Assembly: GCF_016595155.1 (NCBI RefSeq)
Contig: NZ_JAENGP010000016.1
Coordinates: 1 to 64,000 of the forward strand
Source of the DNA: Advenella mandrilli
GTDB lineage: Bacteria; Pseudomonadota; Gammaproteobacteria; Burkholderiales; Burkholderiaceae_B
Direction: 5' to 3'
Length of the DNA: 64,000 nt
The notes under the pieces were generated by a model that had not been told where the DNA came from, did no database searches, and worked only from the letters and a program-made list of their open reading frames with translations. This document shows, in pieces, positions 1 through 9,457 of the stretch. Made by a program: the position numbers and the translations under genes. The stretch's first letter is position 1, and every line of letters begins with the position of its first letter.

Positions 1-2
1 CC

Positions 3-518
3 AGGGCCAAAATTCAGAAGCTACATACCGGTATTGCTAATGCCCGCAAGGACTTTCTGCATAAGGCTTCAAGCCAGATCAGCCAAAACCACGCCATGAT
101 CGTGATTGAAGATTTGCAGATACGGAATATGTCCCGTTCAGCGTCCGGCACCCGCGAGCAGCCCGGTAACAACGTGAAAGCCAAATCGGGTTTGAACAAA
201 TCCATTCTGGATCAGGGCTGGGGAGAATTCAGACGACAGCTTGAATACAAGACGGCATGGAATGGTGGCTGGCTGATTGCCGTACCACCGCATCATACCA
301 GCCAGACTTGCCCTTGTTGCGGTCATGTCTCCAAAGATAATCGCCAGACACAAGCCCAATTTCATTGCGTTGAGTGCGGATTTGAAAATCATGCCGATAT
401 AGTCGGTGCGATTAATGTTTTAAGGGCGGGACACGCCCGGTTCGCCTGTGAAGTGAGTGATGCAGTCAGGTCGCCAGCAGCAGGAACCCACCGAGGTGAG
501 TTGGCCTCTGTGGGCTGA
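3..518 (+). CDS. tnpB: IS200/IS605-family TnpB, 3' part (gene enters from left edge)
   Basis: The open frame runs from the window edge to TGA at 516-518 without an internal start being needed, so this is the C-terminal part of a longer protein. Visible landmarks are the RuvC-II glutamate in IVIEDLQIRNM, a four-cysteine zinc ribbon (CPCCGH ... CVECGF) and the RuvC-III aspartate in HADIVGAINVLRAG, all in TnpB order. TnpB proteins are RNA-guided DNA nucleases carried by IS200/IS605 elements; they are thought to help retain the element rather than carry out transposition. The visible part looks intact, with no frameshift and all three regions conserved. The N-terminus, any tnpA partner and the left end lie outside the window, so whether the element is complete cannot be judged. 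Confidence 0.9.
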   Translation, partial: RAKIQKLHTGIANARKDFLHKASSQISQNHAMIVIEDLQIRNMSRSASGTREQPGNNVKAKSGLNKSILDQGWGEFRRQLEYKTAWNGGWLIAVPPHHTSQTCPCCGHVSKDNRQTQAQFHCVECGFENHADIVGAINVLRAGHARFACEVSDAVRSPAAGTHRGELASVG

Positions 519-530
519 ACACGGTAGGAA

Positions 531-587
531 TCCCCTTCCTTGGCCTCTTGGGGCCGAGCGTTAGCGAGAGGGAGGGGAGGATGTCAA
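531..587 (+). mobile_element. Structured right end of the IS200/IS605 element / probable omega-RNA 3' end
   Basis: Immediately after tnpB, CCCCTTCC (from 532) can pair with GGGAGGGG (ending near 578), with one T-G wobble. The arm interior holds a smaller TTGGCC/GGCCGA hairpin. IS200/IS605 elements end in subterminal hairpins, and the TnpB guide RNA (omega-RNA) is read from this end with its guide just outside the element. The exact cleavage point is not determinable here; I place it near ATGTCAA at 581-587. Confidence 0.5.
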
Positions 588-648
588 GGCTGCTTTCCCA
601 TCTTGTTTCCCGCGATATAAGCTGTTATTGTTGCTTTTTTAACGAAGT

Positions 649-1335
649 ATGGTGGCAAGGCAAATGAACGCTTCCGGCAAGGCATTAGTCGTATCGTTGG
701 TAATGATTGCAGGTATTTTGACAGGCTGTGACCAGGGCGTGCCTGTTAACAGCCAACCGGTTACCGTTCATGGCGATATAGACCATTCTGAAGTGGAACT
801 GGCTCGCGCCAAACAGGCCGAAGCACAGGCCCGGGCTGCCGAGGCCAAGGCCCGCAAAGACGAAGCCAAAGCCATTGCCGACGAAGCCCGTTTGCGCCAA
901 AAAGAAGCCTTAAGCAAGGAAACTGAAGCAAAATCCTTGGCAGCCAAGGCTAAATCAGATGAAGAAGCTGCCCGGCTGAATGCCGAGGCCGCCAAAAACA
1001 ATGCCATAGAAGCGCAGGCCAATGTAGAGCTGGCCAAGCTGAAGACGGAAGAAGCACGTTTGAAAACCGAAGAAGCCAAAGCGCGTGCCGATGAGGCAAA
1101 AACCCGTGCAGATGAAGCCCGCTTGCTGGCTGAAGAGGCCCAGGCACGGCTGGAAACCGCCAAATTGCAGCTGGAAGAAGCGCGTTTGCAAATGCCTGTG
1201 GCAGCTGCTACGCAAAACCTGGCGCCCGGTGCCAGCCTGTCTGCACCTGAAAGTCCGAATCCAGAGCCAGGCTCGCCTGCCCCAGATAGTACAGGCCTAA
1301 CACCTGAGGCGGTTACGCCGGCTGAACCAGACTAG
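649..1335 (+). CDS. Alanine/glutamate-rich coiled-coil lipoprotein
   Basis: The 228-residue product has a lipoprotein signal ending in LTGC near residue 27, so it is probably anchored to a membrane through a lipidated cysteine. Residues about 45-185 are almost uninterrupted Ala/Glu/Lys/Arg-rich helix with quasi-repeats such as EAKARADEAKTRADEARL, predicting a long rod-like coiled coil. The tail is Pro/Ser/Glu-rich. No catalytic domain is visible. Two starts are possible: ATG 649, with no clear ribosome site, and ATG 664, with AAGG only three bases upstream. The signal peptide works from either. It may be a periplasmic spacer or envelope scaffold, but that is a guess from shape alone. It stands alone between the IS end and a reverse-strand dehydrogenase. 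Confidence 0.6.
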   Translation: MVARQMNASGKALVVSLVMIAGILTGCDQGVPVNSQPVTVHGDIDHSEVELARAKQAEAQARAAEAKARKDEAKAIADEARLRQKEALSKETEAKSLAAKAKSDEEAARLNAEAAKNNAIEAQANVELAKLKTEEARLKTEEAKARADEAKTRADEARLLAEEAQARLETAKLQLEEARLQMPVAAATQNLAPGASLSAPESPNPEPGSPAPDSTGLTPEAVTPAEPD

Positions 1336-1468
1336 CCGCTGGCACAAACACCTGGCCGACCTTGATCAGGCTGCTGTGAATGTCAAAGGGGCCACCGGCC
1401 GCGCTTAATAAATTGCCGCAGTTGCCACCACGCATATCAGTGGCGGGAATACCGGTTTGTGATGACAT
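1313..1468 (-). CDS. Possible 51-residue small ORF, unknown
   Basis: A reverse-strand frame starts with ATG at 1468 and reads 51 codons to TAA at 1313-1315, overlapping the 3' end of the lipoprotein gene by 23 bases. It begins MSSQTGIPATDMRGGNCG. No good Shine-Dalgarno is seen and I recognise no family. It may be a gene remnant or chance; it fills the otherwise empty 195 bases between the two neighbouring genes. Confidence 0.15.
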   Translation of the reverse strand: MSSQTGIPATDMRGGNCGNLLSAAGGPFDIHSSLIKVGQVFVPAASLVQPA

Positions 1469-1531
1469 AAAACAGGTAAAGGCCGGAAGCGTTATCGGTA
1501 TTTAAAAACGTTTAAAAGTGGATAAGAACAA

Positions 1532-2314
1532 TTAAAAAGCCACTGAAAGCCCGCCATCAACAGTTAGGACTTGGCCGTTAATATAGGAGGCGGCCGGAGA
1601 GGTCAGAAAAAGTACGGGGCCGATGATTTCCTCGGGTTTGCCCAAGCGTTGCAGAGGGTTGCGTTCCTGGATTTTACGCATGGTTTCCGGCTCTTTGATC
1701 AGGGATTCATTGTGTTCGGTATCAAAAATACCCGGGGCAACCGCATTGCATAAAATGCCTTCATGACCATATTCAACCGCGATGGAGCGGGTCATGGTAT
1801 TAAGGGCTTGTTTGGTAATGGGGTAAATAAAATCGCCATGGCGAATGACATGACCGGCAATGGAGCTGATGGTAACGATGCGGCCATGGCGGTTCTTGCG
1901 CATAAGGTCGATGGCCGAGCGGGAAATGCCGATATTGGCCAGGATATTGGTATTGACGATATGTTCGATTTCAACCGGTGTAAGGTCGTGCAGGGTTTTG
2001 CGAATACGAATGCTGGCATTGTTGACCAGGATATCCAGGCGTCCGTACTGCTCTTCTATCTGGGTGAACGCCTCGCGCCGGGATTGGAAGTCATTAATAT
2101 CAAAAGACAGCCAACTGGCCGACAGGCCCATGTTATTGAAAGCGCTGGCGGTATCTTTGGCGCGTTGCTCGTCACGGGCATGCACAAGAACGGTGGCGCC
2201 GGCATTGGCCAGACCATGGGCTATCTGGTAACCCAGACCTCTACAGGCGCCGGTCACCAGGGCAATCTGGTCTTTCAGGGAAAAAAGCTGGTTGGTGGTG
2301 CTTGTTGCATTCAT
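1532..2314 (-). CDS. SDR-family NAD(P)-dependent oxidoreductase (gluconate 5-dehydrogenase-like)
   Basis: A classical short-chain dehydrogenase of 260 residues. It shows the TGACRGLG dinucleotide-binding loop near residue 21, NNAS near 97, the catalytic serine in ISSIAG and the YPITK Tyr-x3-Lys pair near 165. A C-terminal LTVDGG segment is typical of the family. It most resembles the gluconate 5-dehydrogenase / 3-oxoacyl reductase branch, but substrate specificity in SDRs cannot be read from motifs. The start at 2314 is supported by AAGGAG seven bases upstream. It is divergent from the nitronate monooxygenase gene with about 170 bases between them. No sugar-acid genes sit nearby. Confidence 0.85.
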   Translation of the reverse strand: MNATSTTNQLFSLKDQIALVTGACRGLGYQIAHGLANAGATVLVHARDEQRAKDTASAFNNMGLSASWLSFDINDFQSRREAFTQIEEQYGRLDILVNNASIRIRKTLHDLTPVEIEHIVNTNILANIGISRSAIDLMRKNRHGRIVTISSIAGHVIRHGDFIYPITKQALNTMTRSIAVEYGHEGILCNAVAPGIFDTEHNESLIKEPETMRKIQERNPLQRLGKPEEIIGPVLFLTSPAASYINGQVLTVDGGLSVAF

Positions 2315-2485
2315 GAATTGGCTCCTTGGTCCCGCTACTGGTTGTTTTGTCCAAGTATAGTGCGTATTGACTGCTTTTTAAACAGGGTAAAAACCATACT
2401 GCAGGGATAGAATTAATTCTCTTTTCATCCGGTTATGGTATTTTAAAAAATAAAACAGCAAACCGTTTTCAGGAATATTAATAAC

Positions 2486-3544
2486 ATGGCAGACAAATCT
2501 TTTTTATTACCCGGTATCCAATATCCCATTATCCAGGCACCCATGGCGGGGGTTTCCACACCGGCCCTGGCTGCGGCGGTATCCAATGCCGGCGCTTTGG
2601 GTTCATTGGGGGTGGCAGCGGTCAATACGGTGGGTGCTCGCCAAATGATTGAACAAACCCTGGCTTTAACCCATAAACCGTTTAACGTGAATGTGTTTTG
2701 TCACCGGCGAACCCCACAAAACCCACAGCAGGAACAGGCTTGGCTGGTACATCTGAAACCCCTGTTTGAGGAATTCGGTGCCACACCGCCTGCACAGCTG
2801 AATGAAATTTATGACACTTTTGTGGATAACCGGCCCATGCTGGACATGCTGCTGGCGCTTAAACCTGCCTTTGTCAGCTTTCATTTTGGCCTGCCTTCCA
2901 CAGGCTATATACAGGCCCTGAAAACGGCTGGCATTACCTTGCTGGCTAGCGCCACCACCCTGGAAGAAGCCCGGCAAATAGAAGCGGCAGGCATTGATTT
3001 TATTGTGGCCCAGGGGTACGAGGCCGGTGGGCACCGGGGGGTATTTAACCCAGAGCAGGGTGATGCCTGCATGGGGACATTGGCATTGGTGCGACTGCTG
3101 GTTAAGCATTGCCGGTTACCCGTTATTGCCGCGGGGGGAATTATGGATGGCAGTGGCATTAAGGCCGTGTTAAAGCTGGGGGCTTGTGCTGCCCAGATGG
3201 GAACGGCCTTTGTGCTTTGCCCCGAGTCATCGGCCAATGCAGCTTACCGTGCCAACCTGAAGAGCGAACGGGCCTTGCATACGGCGGTTACCACCGTTAT
3301 TTCCGGCCGTGCCGCCCGAGGCATGGTGAATCGCATGATGACCGACCTTGAAACGAGCACCGCACCGGCTACACCGGGCTATCCCATGACCTATGATGCT
3401 GGCAAGGCATTGATCGCCGCGGCCAATGCCAAGGGCAATTTTGAATTTTCCGCCCAGTGGGCAGGGCAAGCGGCTTACCTAGCACGTGAAATGCCGGCGG
3501 CACAACTGGTAAAAACGCTGGTGGAAGAATGGCAAGAAACCTGA
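2486..3544 (+). CDS. Nitronate monooxygenase (NMO / 2-nitropropane dioxygenase family)
   Basis: The 352-residue product is an FMN-dependent TIM barrel that oxidises toxic alkyl nitronates such as propionate 3-nitronate. Sequence support comes from the N-terminal [14 protein letters not shown] motif, the [10 protein letters not shown] loop with the conserved histidine (residues about 172-181), and the AAGGIMDG / [11 protein letters not shown] phosphate-binding segments. AGGA lies about ten bases before ATG 2486. It is monocistronic and closed by a strong terminator. NMO paralogs are common in Burkholderiales and many have unproven substrates. Confidence 0.88.
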   Translation: MADKSFLLPGIQYPIIQAPMAGVSTPALAAAVSNAGALGSLGVAAVNTVGARQMIEQTLALTHKPFNVNVFCHRRTPQNPQQEQAWLVHLKPLFEEFGATPPAQLNEIYDTFVDNRPMLDMLLALKPAFVSFHFGLPSTGYIQALKTAGITLLASATTLEEARQIEAAGIDFIVAQGYEAGGHRGVFNPEQGDACMGTLALVRLLVKHCRLPVIAAGGIMDGSGIKAVLKLGACAAQMGTAFVLCPESSANAAYRANLKSERALHTAVTTVISGRAARGMVNRMMTDLETSTAPATPGYPMTYDAGKALIAAANAKGNFEFSAQWAGQAAYLAREMPAAQLVKTLVEEWQET

Positions 3545-3579
3545 TTGGCAGTTCTTGACAATAGTCCAAAATCAGATTG

Positions 3580-3612
3580 CCCAAGTTTAACGTTAAACTT
3601 GGGTATTTTTTA
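3580..3612 (+). terminator. Intrinsic terminator after the nitronate monooxygenase gene
   Basis: A perfect 24-base palindrome (CCCAAGTTTAAC / GTTAAACTTGGG, 3580-3603) is followed by a T-rich tract at 3604-3612. It isolates the upstream gene from the nos promoter. Confidence 0.85.
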
Positions 3613-3684
3613 TTTAAAACAAAAATACTCTATAACAAATGTTTTTTGTGTTACGGAAAGTGAAATTTTGGCAAATACTTTTCC

Positions 3685-3698
3685 TTGATGTGGGTTAA
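3685..3698 (+). promoter_or_regulatory. Upstream FNR/DNR-like half-conserved site in the nosR promoter
   Basis: TTGAT-GTGG-GTTAA has a perfect left half of the TTGAT-N4-ATCAA motif and three of five matches in the right half. Its centre (3691.5) lies exactly 50 bp upstream of the stronger site at 3735-3748, so the two would lie on nearly the same helix face. It is a weaker candidate on its own. Confidence 0.35.
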
Positions 3699-3734
3699 GC
3701 ATATGATATAGACTATTGTGAAAAGAGTAGTGGC

Positions 3735-3776
3735 TTGCGAAATATCAATCGTTCTTTCAGCTGAATCACCTAGTAT
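3735..3776 (+). promoter_or_regulatory. Candidate class-II FNR/DNR-type promoter of the nos operon
   Basis: TTGCG-AAAT-ATCAA (3735-3748) matches 8 of 10 conserved positions of the FNR-family motif, and also fits the TTG...CAA core used by DNR/NnrR regulators. A -10-like TAGTAT lies at 3771-3776. A start about 7 bases downstream (near 3783) puts the site centre at -41.5, the classical class-II activator position. The inferred leader to ATG 3815 is about 32 nt. Which Crp/Fnr regulator binds cannot be told from the site. Confidence 0.55.
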
Positions 3777-3814
3777 GGGCTTAAATCTCATCTAACTGGA
3801 TAAGAGTTTTTCCT

Positions 3815-6139
3815 ATGTACTCTGAAAAAATACACCCGCATAACATCAAGTATTTTTTTTCAAGATTCTTAATATTGTTTGTCTTGCTTGCCGCATTGGG
3901 TGGAATGTCTGCGCCCATGGCCCAGGCTTTGCCCGAGTTTCTGGACACCCTGGTCCCTGAAGAAATTTTCCCTGGCGCTGATCGCTTTGGCCCGGCAGAA
4001 GGCAAACCCATGGTTGCCCGGGCTTATGCCAATAATAAGCAAATCGGCTATGTGTATCTTACGACGGATATTGTTAATACCAGGGGCTATTCAAGCAAGC
4101 CGATTGATGTGGTGGTTGGGTTGGATAGTAACGGTACGATTGTGGGTGCCAAACTGGTCAGGCACCATGAACCCATTGTTTTAATTGGGATTCCTCAGTC
4201 AAAAGTAGATAATTTTATCCAGGGTTATGTCGGGTTGAACATGATTACCACCCCGCGCCGGCCAAATGCCCCGCCACCGGTGGATATTATCAGTGGTGCA
4301 ACGGTTACCCTGATGGTTATTGGTGACAGTATTACCCGTTCGGTCATGGCGGTTGCCCGTCATTACAATATTGGCAAACCCCATCAGGAGGTGGCGCAGG
4401 CAATTGCTGAGCCGGTACAAAAAAGAATTATAGACATGTCCCTGGATGAAACGAAATCCTGGGATGCCCTGCTGGAAGAGGGAGCAGTCCGCAATCTTCA
4501 TATCTCGATTGATGACGTCAACAAGACATTCGAGCAGACCGGGCGTCAGGGAGCAATAGATAAACCTGAAAAAGGGGACCCTGACGATACTTTTATTAAT
4601 CTGTATGCCGCTGTGGTCAGTGTGCCGTCAATAGGGCGCAGCCTGCTGGGTGATGCCGAGTGGAACCATTTGCGTGACCGCCTGAAACCGGGGCAACAGG
4701 CTATTTTAGTGGCCGGTGAAGGGGTTTACTCTTTCAAGGGCTCAGGTTATGTACGTGGCGGTATTTTTGACCGTATTGAAGTGATACAGCAGGAAGGCAG
4801 TTTCCGTTTTACCGACCTGAATCACCAGCGGATTGCCGATCTGATGGCGGCAGGAGCCCCTACCATTAAAGAAATCGCCCTGTTTACGGTGCCCGAATCT
4901 GCCGGTTTCTTTGAGATTACCGAACCCTGGCGTTTGCAGTTAATGGTTCAGCGCGTTCTTAACGTAAGGGAAAAAGCATTCGTCACGTTTGACCTTGATT
5001 ATGAACTGCCACAGGCTTATACCATTGCCGATCCTGATGCGCCTGTCATGTCTGTCACTGCCGATAAAACGCAGCCGTCAACGACTTTGGCAACAAGCGC
5101 AACAACAGCGGCTGGTGCGCCCGCCACTGTTTCTGCCGAAGAAACCATCAGTCTGGAAGACGCCGAGGCGTATGAGCCCTTATGGAAACAAATCTGGAAA
5201 TCCAAAGTTGTCCAGATCACAATTGTCGTGATCGCGCTGGTACTACTGGCCGGTGTGTTTTTCTTCCAGGAAACGCTGGCCAAACACCCTGTTTTCTATG
5301 ACCGTTTCCGCCTGGTTTTCCTGACGTTCTCGCTCTTTTACATTGGCTGGTTTGCCCAGGCACAGCTGTCGGTGGTGAATGTCCTTACCTTTACCTCTTC
5401 TTTGCGCACCGATTTCCAATGGGAATACTTCCTGATGGATCCGATCGTGTTCATTTTATGGTGTGCAACGGCCATTTCCATGGTGTTCTGGAACCGGGGG
5501 GCATTTTGTGGCTGGCTTTGTCCGTTTGGATCCCTGCAAGAGTTATTGAACCGGATAGCCAAAAAAATCGGTATCAAACAGGTTAACGTCCCGCATGGCG
5601 TGCATAGCCGGATGGCTGCCATTAAATATGTCATTTTTGTGGTGTTGTTTGGGTTTTCCCTGTATGAACTTTCACTGGCCGAACAGCTGGCAGAGGTGGA
5701 GCCTTTTAAAACCGCCATTATCCTGAAATTCATCAGAACCTGGCCATTCGTGCTGTTTGCCGTGCTGTTGTTGTTGGCCGGTCTGTTTATCGAGCGCTTC
5801 TATTGTCGCTACCTGTGTCCTTTGGGGGCTGCCCTGGCCATTCCTGCCAAGATGCGCATTTTTGACTGGCTGCGTCGTTATAAAACCTGCGGTAACCCCT
5901 GCCAGCGGTGTGCCAACGAGTGTCCGGTCCAGGCCATTCATCCGGAAGGGGATATCAACCCTAATGAATGTATCCAGTGCCTGCATTGCCAAATGCTGTA
6001 TCACCACGAAGAGAAATGTCCTCACCTGATACAGAAAAATTCAAAAAGAAAGAGAACCAAAGCACCGCCTCCGCAGTCCTTGCCGCAAGAAACGGTCGTC
6101 AGGTTTATACCGAATGCAGGCAAGACAGGCAATCAATAG
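3815..6139 (+). CDS. nosR: NosR, membrane flavo-iron-sulfur protein of N2O respiration
   Basis: NosR is needed for nosZ expression and for in-vivo activity of N2O reductase, probably by passing electrons to it. The 774-residue protein begins with a signal/transmembrane segment (about 14-36). A periplasmic FMN-binding domain follows, with SGATVT at 160-165 where the flavin is linked to threonine. A block of transmembrane helices lies from about 470 to 690. Two polyferredoxin-like cysteine motifs (CGWLCPFG from 565, and CRYLCPLG) sit among the helices. The cytoplasmic tail holds two 4Fe-4S clusters (CGNPCQRCANECP and CIQCLHCQ). Length and order are those of full-size NosR. It is first in the nos operon, 104 bases before nosZ. 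Confidence 0.97.
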   Translation: MYSEKIHPHNIKYFFSRFLILFVLLAALGGMSAPMAQALPEFLDTLVPEEIFPGADRFGPAEGKPMVARAYANNKQIGYVYLTTDIVNTRGYSSKPIDVVVGLDSNGTIVGAKLVRHHEPIVLIGIPQSKVDNFIQGYVGLNMITTPRRPNAPPPVDIISGATVTLMVIGDSITRSVMAVARHYNIGKPHQEVAQAIAEPVQKRIIDMSLDETKSWDALLEEGAVRNLHISIDDVNKTFEQTGRQGAIDKPEKGDPDDTFINLYAAVVSVPSIGRSLLGDAEWNHLRDRLKPGQQAILVAGEGVYSFKGSGYVRGGIFDRIEVIQQEGSFRFTDLNHQRIADLMAAGAPTIKEIALFTVPESAGFFEITEPWRLQLMVQRVLNVREKAFVTFDLDYELPQAYTIADPDAPVMSVTADKTQPSTTLATSATTAAGAPATVSAEETISLEDAEAYEPLWKQIWKSKVVQITIVVIALVLLAGVFFFQETLAKHPVFYDRFRLVFLTFSLFYIGWFAQAQLSVVNVLTFTSSLRTDFQWEYFLMDPIVFILWCATAISMVFWNRGAFCGWLCPFGSLQELLNRIAKKIGIKQVNVPHGVHSRMAAIKYVIFVVLFGFSLYELSLAEQLAEVEPFKTAIILKFIRTWPFVLFAVLLLLAGLFIERFYCRYLCPLGAALAIPAKMRIFDWLRRYKTCGNPCQRCANECPVQAIHPEGDINPNECIQCLHCQMLYHHEEKCPHLIQKNSKRKRTKAPPPQSLPQETVVRFIPNAGKTGNQ

Positions 6140-6243
6140 CAAGTAATACCTGAAGCAGTAAATATGGTTTTTTAGCTGTAATGTGAAATGACACAGATAT
6201 CTGAGAGGGATTAACTCTGGCGTCAAATTAAAAAGGAGTTTTT

Positions 6244-8160
6244 ATGTCTGAGCAAAAATCGGATAAAGTGGGTCTGAGCCGTCGTTCCTTTCTGGGAACC
6301 GCTGCGCTGACAGGGGCAACGGGTCTGGTTGGTGGCGCACACCTGCCTTCTTTCGCTGCCAAAGATGACAAATCGGGAAAAGGTCTTAAATATGAAGTGG
6401 GTCCGGGTGAACTGGACGAGTATTATGCGTTTAACTCCAGTGGCCAATCAGGGGAAATACGTGTGCTGGGTTTACCTTCCATGCGTGAGCTGGTACGGAT
6501 TCCCGTTTTCAATATGTGCAGTGCAACAGGTTGGGGGCGGACTAATGAAAGTCGTAAAATCCTGAACGAAAACCTGACACCTGCAACCCGGGCATACCTG
6601 GAAAGCCAGAATATGCCGGTGCTGCCCAATGGTGACGCGCATCACCCGCATATGTCATTTACCGACCAGACCTATGATGGCCGGTATGTTTTTATTAATG
6701 ATAAAGCCAATAACCGTGTTGCCCGCATCCGTTGCGATGTGATGAAAACCGACAAGATTCTTGAGGTTCCAAACGTGTCGGGTGTGCACGGCTTGCGCCC
6801 GCAGCGTTACCCGCGTACGGGCTATGTGTTTGCCAATGGTGAGCATATTGTGCCCGTGCCTAATGAAGGCACCTTAATGGATGACCCCCAGAAAAACTTC
6901 TGGGCTGTTTATACCGCCATTGACGGGGACACCATGAAAGTGGCCTGGCAGGTATTGGTGGATGGCAACCTGGATAATGGTGATGCCGACTATCAGGGGA
7001 AATATTCTTTTTCTACCTGCTACAACTCCGAAAAGGGCCTGACCGTTCAGGATGCTTCGGCCAATGAACAGGACTGGTGCGTTGTTTTCAATATCAAGCG
7101 TATTGAAGAGGCCATTAAAAATGGTGACTACAAGGAAATTGGCGGGGTGCCAGTGGTTGATGGCCGTCATGGGTCCAAATACACCCGCTACATTCCCGTG
7201 CCCAACTCGCCGCACGGATGTAACGCGGCACCAGATGGTATGCATATTGTCCTGAACGGCAAGCTTTCCCCAACGGTTACCGTGCTGGATGTTAACAAGC
7301 TGGATGATTTGTTTGACGATAAAATCCAGCCCCGTGACTGCGTGGTTGCCGAGCCAGAACTGGGTCTTGGCCCGCTGCATACCGCGTTTGACGGTCGTGG
7401 CAATGCCTATACTACGCTGTTTATTGACAGCCAGATGGTGAAGTGGAATATTGACCTGGCCAAACGTGCTTTTGCCGGTGAGAAGGTTGATCCCATTATC
7501 CAGAAGCTGGATGTTCATTATCAGCCGGGCCATAACCACACTACCATGGGTGAAACCAAAGAGGCCGATGGCAAGTGGCTGGTTTCATTGAATAAATTTT
7601 CTAAAGACCGTTTCCTTAACGTGGGCCCGCTGAAGCCGGAAAATGACCAGCTGATTGATATTTCAGGCGATGAAATGAAGCTGGTACATGACGGCCCGAG
7701 TTTTGCCGAACCGCATGATATGTGTCTGGTCCATCGTTCCAAGGTGCATCCAAAACATATCTGGGACCGTAATGATCCCATGTGGGAAGACGCCCGTAAA
7801 ATGGCGGAAAAAGACGGAGTAGACCTGGACAAGGCCGCCGATATTATCCGTGATGGCAACAAGGTTCGTGTTTATATGGTTGCCATTGCCCCTGTGTTCA
7901 GTATTCCTTCTTTTGAAGTCAATGAGGGAGATGAAGTCACGGTGGTTGTTACCAATATGGAAACGATCGAGGACCTGACGCACGGCTTTACCCTGGAAGG
8001 TCATGGCATTGCCATGGAAATTGGCCCTCAGGCGACTTCTTCCATCACATTTGTGGCGGGTATTCCTGGTGTGCATTGGTATTATTGCCAGTGGTTCTGC
8101 CATGCCTTACACATGGAAATGGCTGGGCAGATGTATGTCCGTCCCAAGCAGTCGGCCTGA
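6244..8160 (+). CDS. nosZ: Nitrous oxide reductase, clade I (Tat-exported)
   Basis: This periplasmic enzyme reduces N2O to N2. The 638-residue precursor has a twin-arginine signal (SRRSFLG, residues 12-18), which marks the clade I / typical enzyme. CuZ histidines sit in [22 protein letters not shown] and PGHNHTTM across the beta-propeller. The C-terminal cupredoxin domain carries a complete CuA set: C615, W617, C619, H623 and M626. The start has AAGGAG six bases upstream. It is followed closely by nosD, whose first codon lies 13 bases past the stop. All expected copper ligands are present, so it should be functional. Confidence 0.98.
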   Translation: MSEQKSDKVGLSRRSFLGTAALTGATGLVGGAHLPSFAAKDDKSGKGLKYEVGPGELDEYYAFNSSGQSGEIRVLGLPSMRELVRIPVFNMCSATGWGRTNESRKILNENLTPATRAYLESQNMPVLPNGDAHHPHMSFTDQTYDGRYVFINDKANNRVARIRCDVMKTDKILEVPNVSGVHGLRPQRYPRTGYVFANGEHIVPVPNEGTLMDDPQKNFWAVYTAIDGDTMKVAWQVLVDGNLDNGDADYQGKYSFSTCYNSEKGLTVQDASANEQDWCVVFNIKRIEEAIKNGDYKEIGGVPVVDGRHGSKYTRYIPVPNSPHGCNAAPDGMHIVLNGKLSPTVTVLDVNKLDDLFDDKIQPRDCVVAEPELGLGPLHTAFDGRGNAYTTLFIDSQMVKWNIDLAKRAFAGEKVDPIIQKLDVHYQPGHNHTTMGETKEADGKWLVSLNKFSKDRFLNVGPLKPENDQLIDISGDEMKLVHDGPSFAEPHDMCLVHRSKVHPKHIWDRNDPMWEDARKMAEKDGVDLDKAADIIRDGNKVRVYMVAIAPVFSIPSFEVNEGDEVTVVVTNMETIEDLTHGFTLEGHGIAMEIGPQATSSITFVAGIPGVHWYYCQWFCHALHMEMAGQMYVRPKQSA

Positions 8161-8173
8161 TGTGTTTAATGGC

Positions 8174-9457
8174 ATGAAATTAAACACCAGGCACTTATTG
8201 CCAGCCGGCATTTTGCTGGCCGGCATAAGTTTTGCCCACGGCAGCCAGGCTGCCATCATTCAGCTTGTGCCCACCGATAGCCTGCAACAGGCTATTGAAC
8301 AGGCACAGGCGGGTGATGTGCTGCGTCTGGCAGCAGGAGAATACAGGGGTAATGTTGTTATTGACAAGCCCCTGACCCTGGAGGGGCCTGCCGACCGGAG
8401 CGCGGTGGTGGTGGGCGCAAGAAAGGGGCGTACCGTTTGGGTGCAATCACCCGATGTAGTGGTACGCAGCCTTACGGTCACGCAGTCAGGACTGAGCCTG
8501 CCTGATATGGATGCGGGCGTTTTTCTGGATAAAACCGCTACTAAAGCATTAATTGAAAATAATGATATTTTGAATAATTCGGTGGGTGTTTATGTATGGG
8601 GGGCGCATGAGGCGCTGGTACAGAACAACCGGATTGTTGGTACGACAGAATTGCGCGTGTCAGAACGGGGCAATGGTGTGACCTTATGGAATTCTCCCGG
8701 TGCCAAAATAATCGGCAATGATATTTCCCTGGGGCGTGACGGTATTTTTTCAAATACCAGCAAGCATAACGAGTTTCGAGGCAACCGTTTTAGTGAGCTG
8801 CGTTATGGGGTTCATTATATGTACACCAATGATAGCGAGGTTAGTGAAAACGTCTCAATCGGCAACGGCATTGGCTATGCCATCATGTTTTCCGAACGTT
8901 TGAAGGTTAAAGATAATATTGCCATTGACAGCCGGAGCCAGGGAATTATGATGAACTATGCGAATGGTTCGGATATTTCAGGAAACCTGGTGATCAATGC
9001 TGAAAAATGCGTGTATTTTTACAATGCCAATAATAATGTGATTAACAGTAATCACTTTGAAGAATGCCAGATCGGCATTCATTATACCGGTGCGGCACAG
9101 GGCAACAAAATAAGCAACAATGCCTTTGTCAGCAACCAGAACCAGGTTAAATATGTGGGTTCCCGTTATTACGACTGGTCGGTGGATGGCCGGGGTAACT
9201 TCTGGAGTGATAACAGTGCTTTCGACCTGGATGGTGATGGCATTGCCGATACCGCTTACCGTCCCAACGATGTGATTGACCAGGTGATCTGGCGGGCTCC
9301 CGTTGCCCGCTTACTGTTGAACAGTCCTGCGGTTGGCGTTGTAAGGTGGGCGCAATCACAATTCCCGGCCATTTTGCCCGGTGGGGTGATTGACAGTGCG
9401 CCTGTCATGAAAATGCCCATTACACCTGCGCTGAAAAAATACAGGGAAATGCAATGA
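8174..9457 (+). CDS. nosD: NosD, periplasmic copper-site maturation protein
   Basis: NosD works with the NosFY transporter to build the CuZ site of NosZ. The protein is a right-handed parallel beta-helix of the CASH/NosD type, seen as repeats such as NNVI/NDI/GNLV along residues 80-340. I choose ATG 8174 (427 residues) over the longer frame reaching back into nosZ, because it gives a clean signal peptide (MKLNTRHLLPAGILLAG ... A) and lies just after the nosZ stop. The ribosome site is weak, so coupling to nosZ is likely. Its last codons overlap nosF by four bases. Confidence 0.93.
   Translation: MKLNTRHLLPAGILLAGISFAHGSQAAIIQLVPTDSLQQAIEQAQAGDVLRLAAGEYRGNVVIDKPLTLEGPADRSAVVVGARKGRTVWVQSPDVVVRSLTVTQSGLSLPDMDAGVFLDKTATKALIENNDILNNSVGVYVWGAHEALVQNNRIVGTTELRVSERGNGVTLWNSPGAKIIGNDISLGRDGIFSNTSKHNEFRGNRFSELRYGVHYMYTNDSEVSENVSIGNGIGYAIMFSERLKVKDNIAIDSRSQGIMMNYANGSDISGNLVINAEKCVYFYNANNNVINSNHFEECQIGIHYTGAAQGNKISNNAFVSNQNQVKYVGSRYYDWSVDGRGNFWSDNSAFDLDGDGIADTAYRPNDVIDQVIWRAPVARLLLNSPAVGVVRWAQSQFPAILPGGVIDSAPVMKMPITPALKKYREMQ

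Noticed and set aside
6874-7539. Reverse ORF of 221 codons inside nosZ
   Set aside because: It is antisense to the catalytic core of nosZ; an artefact of codon bias.
8003-8173. Extended N-terminus for NosD
   Set aside because: It lies within nosZ and would remove the signal peptide; the start at 8174 fits export.
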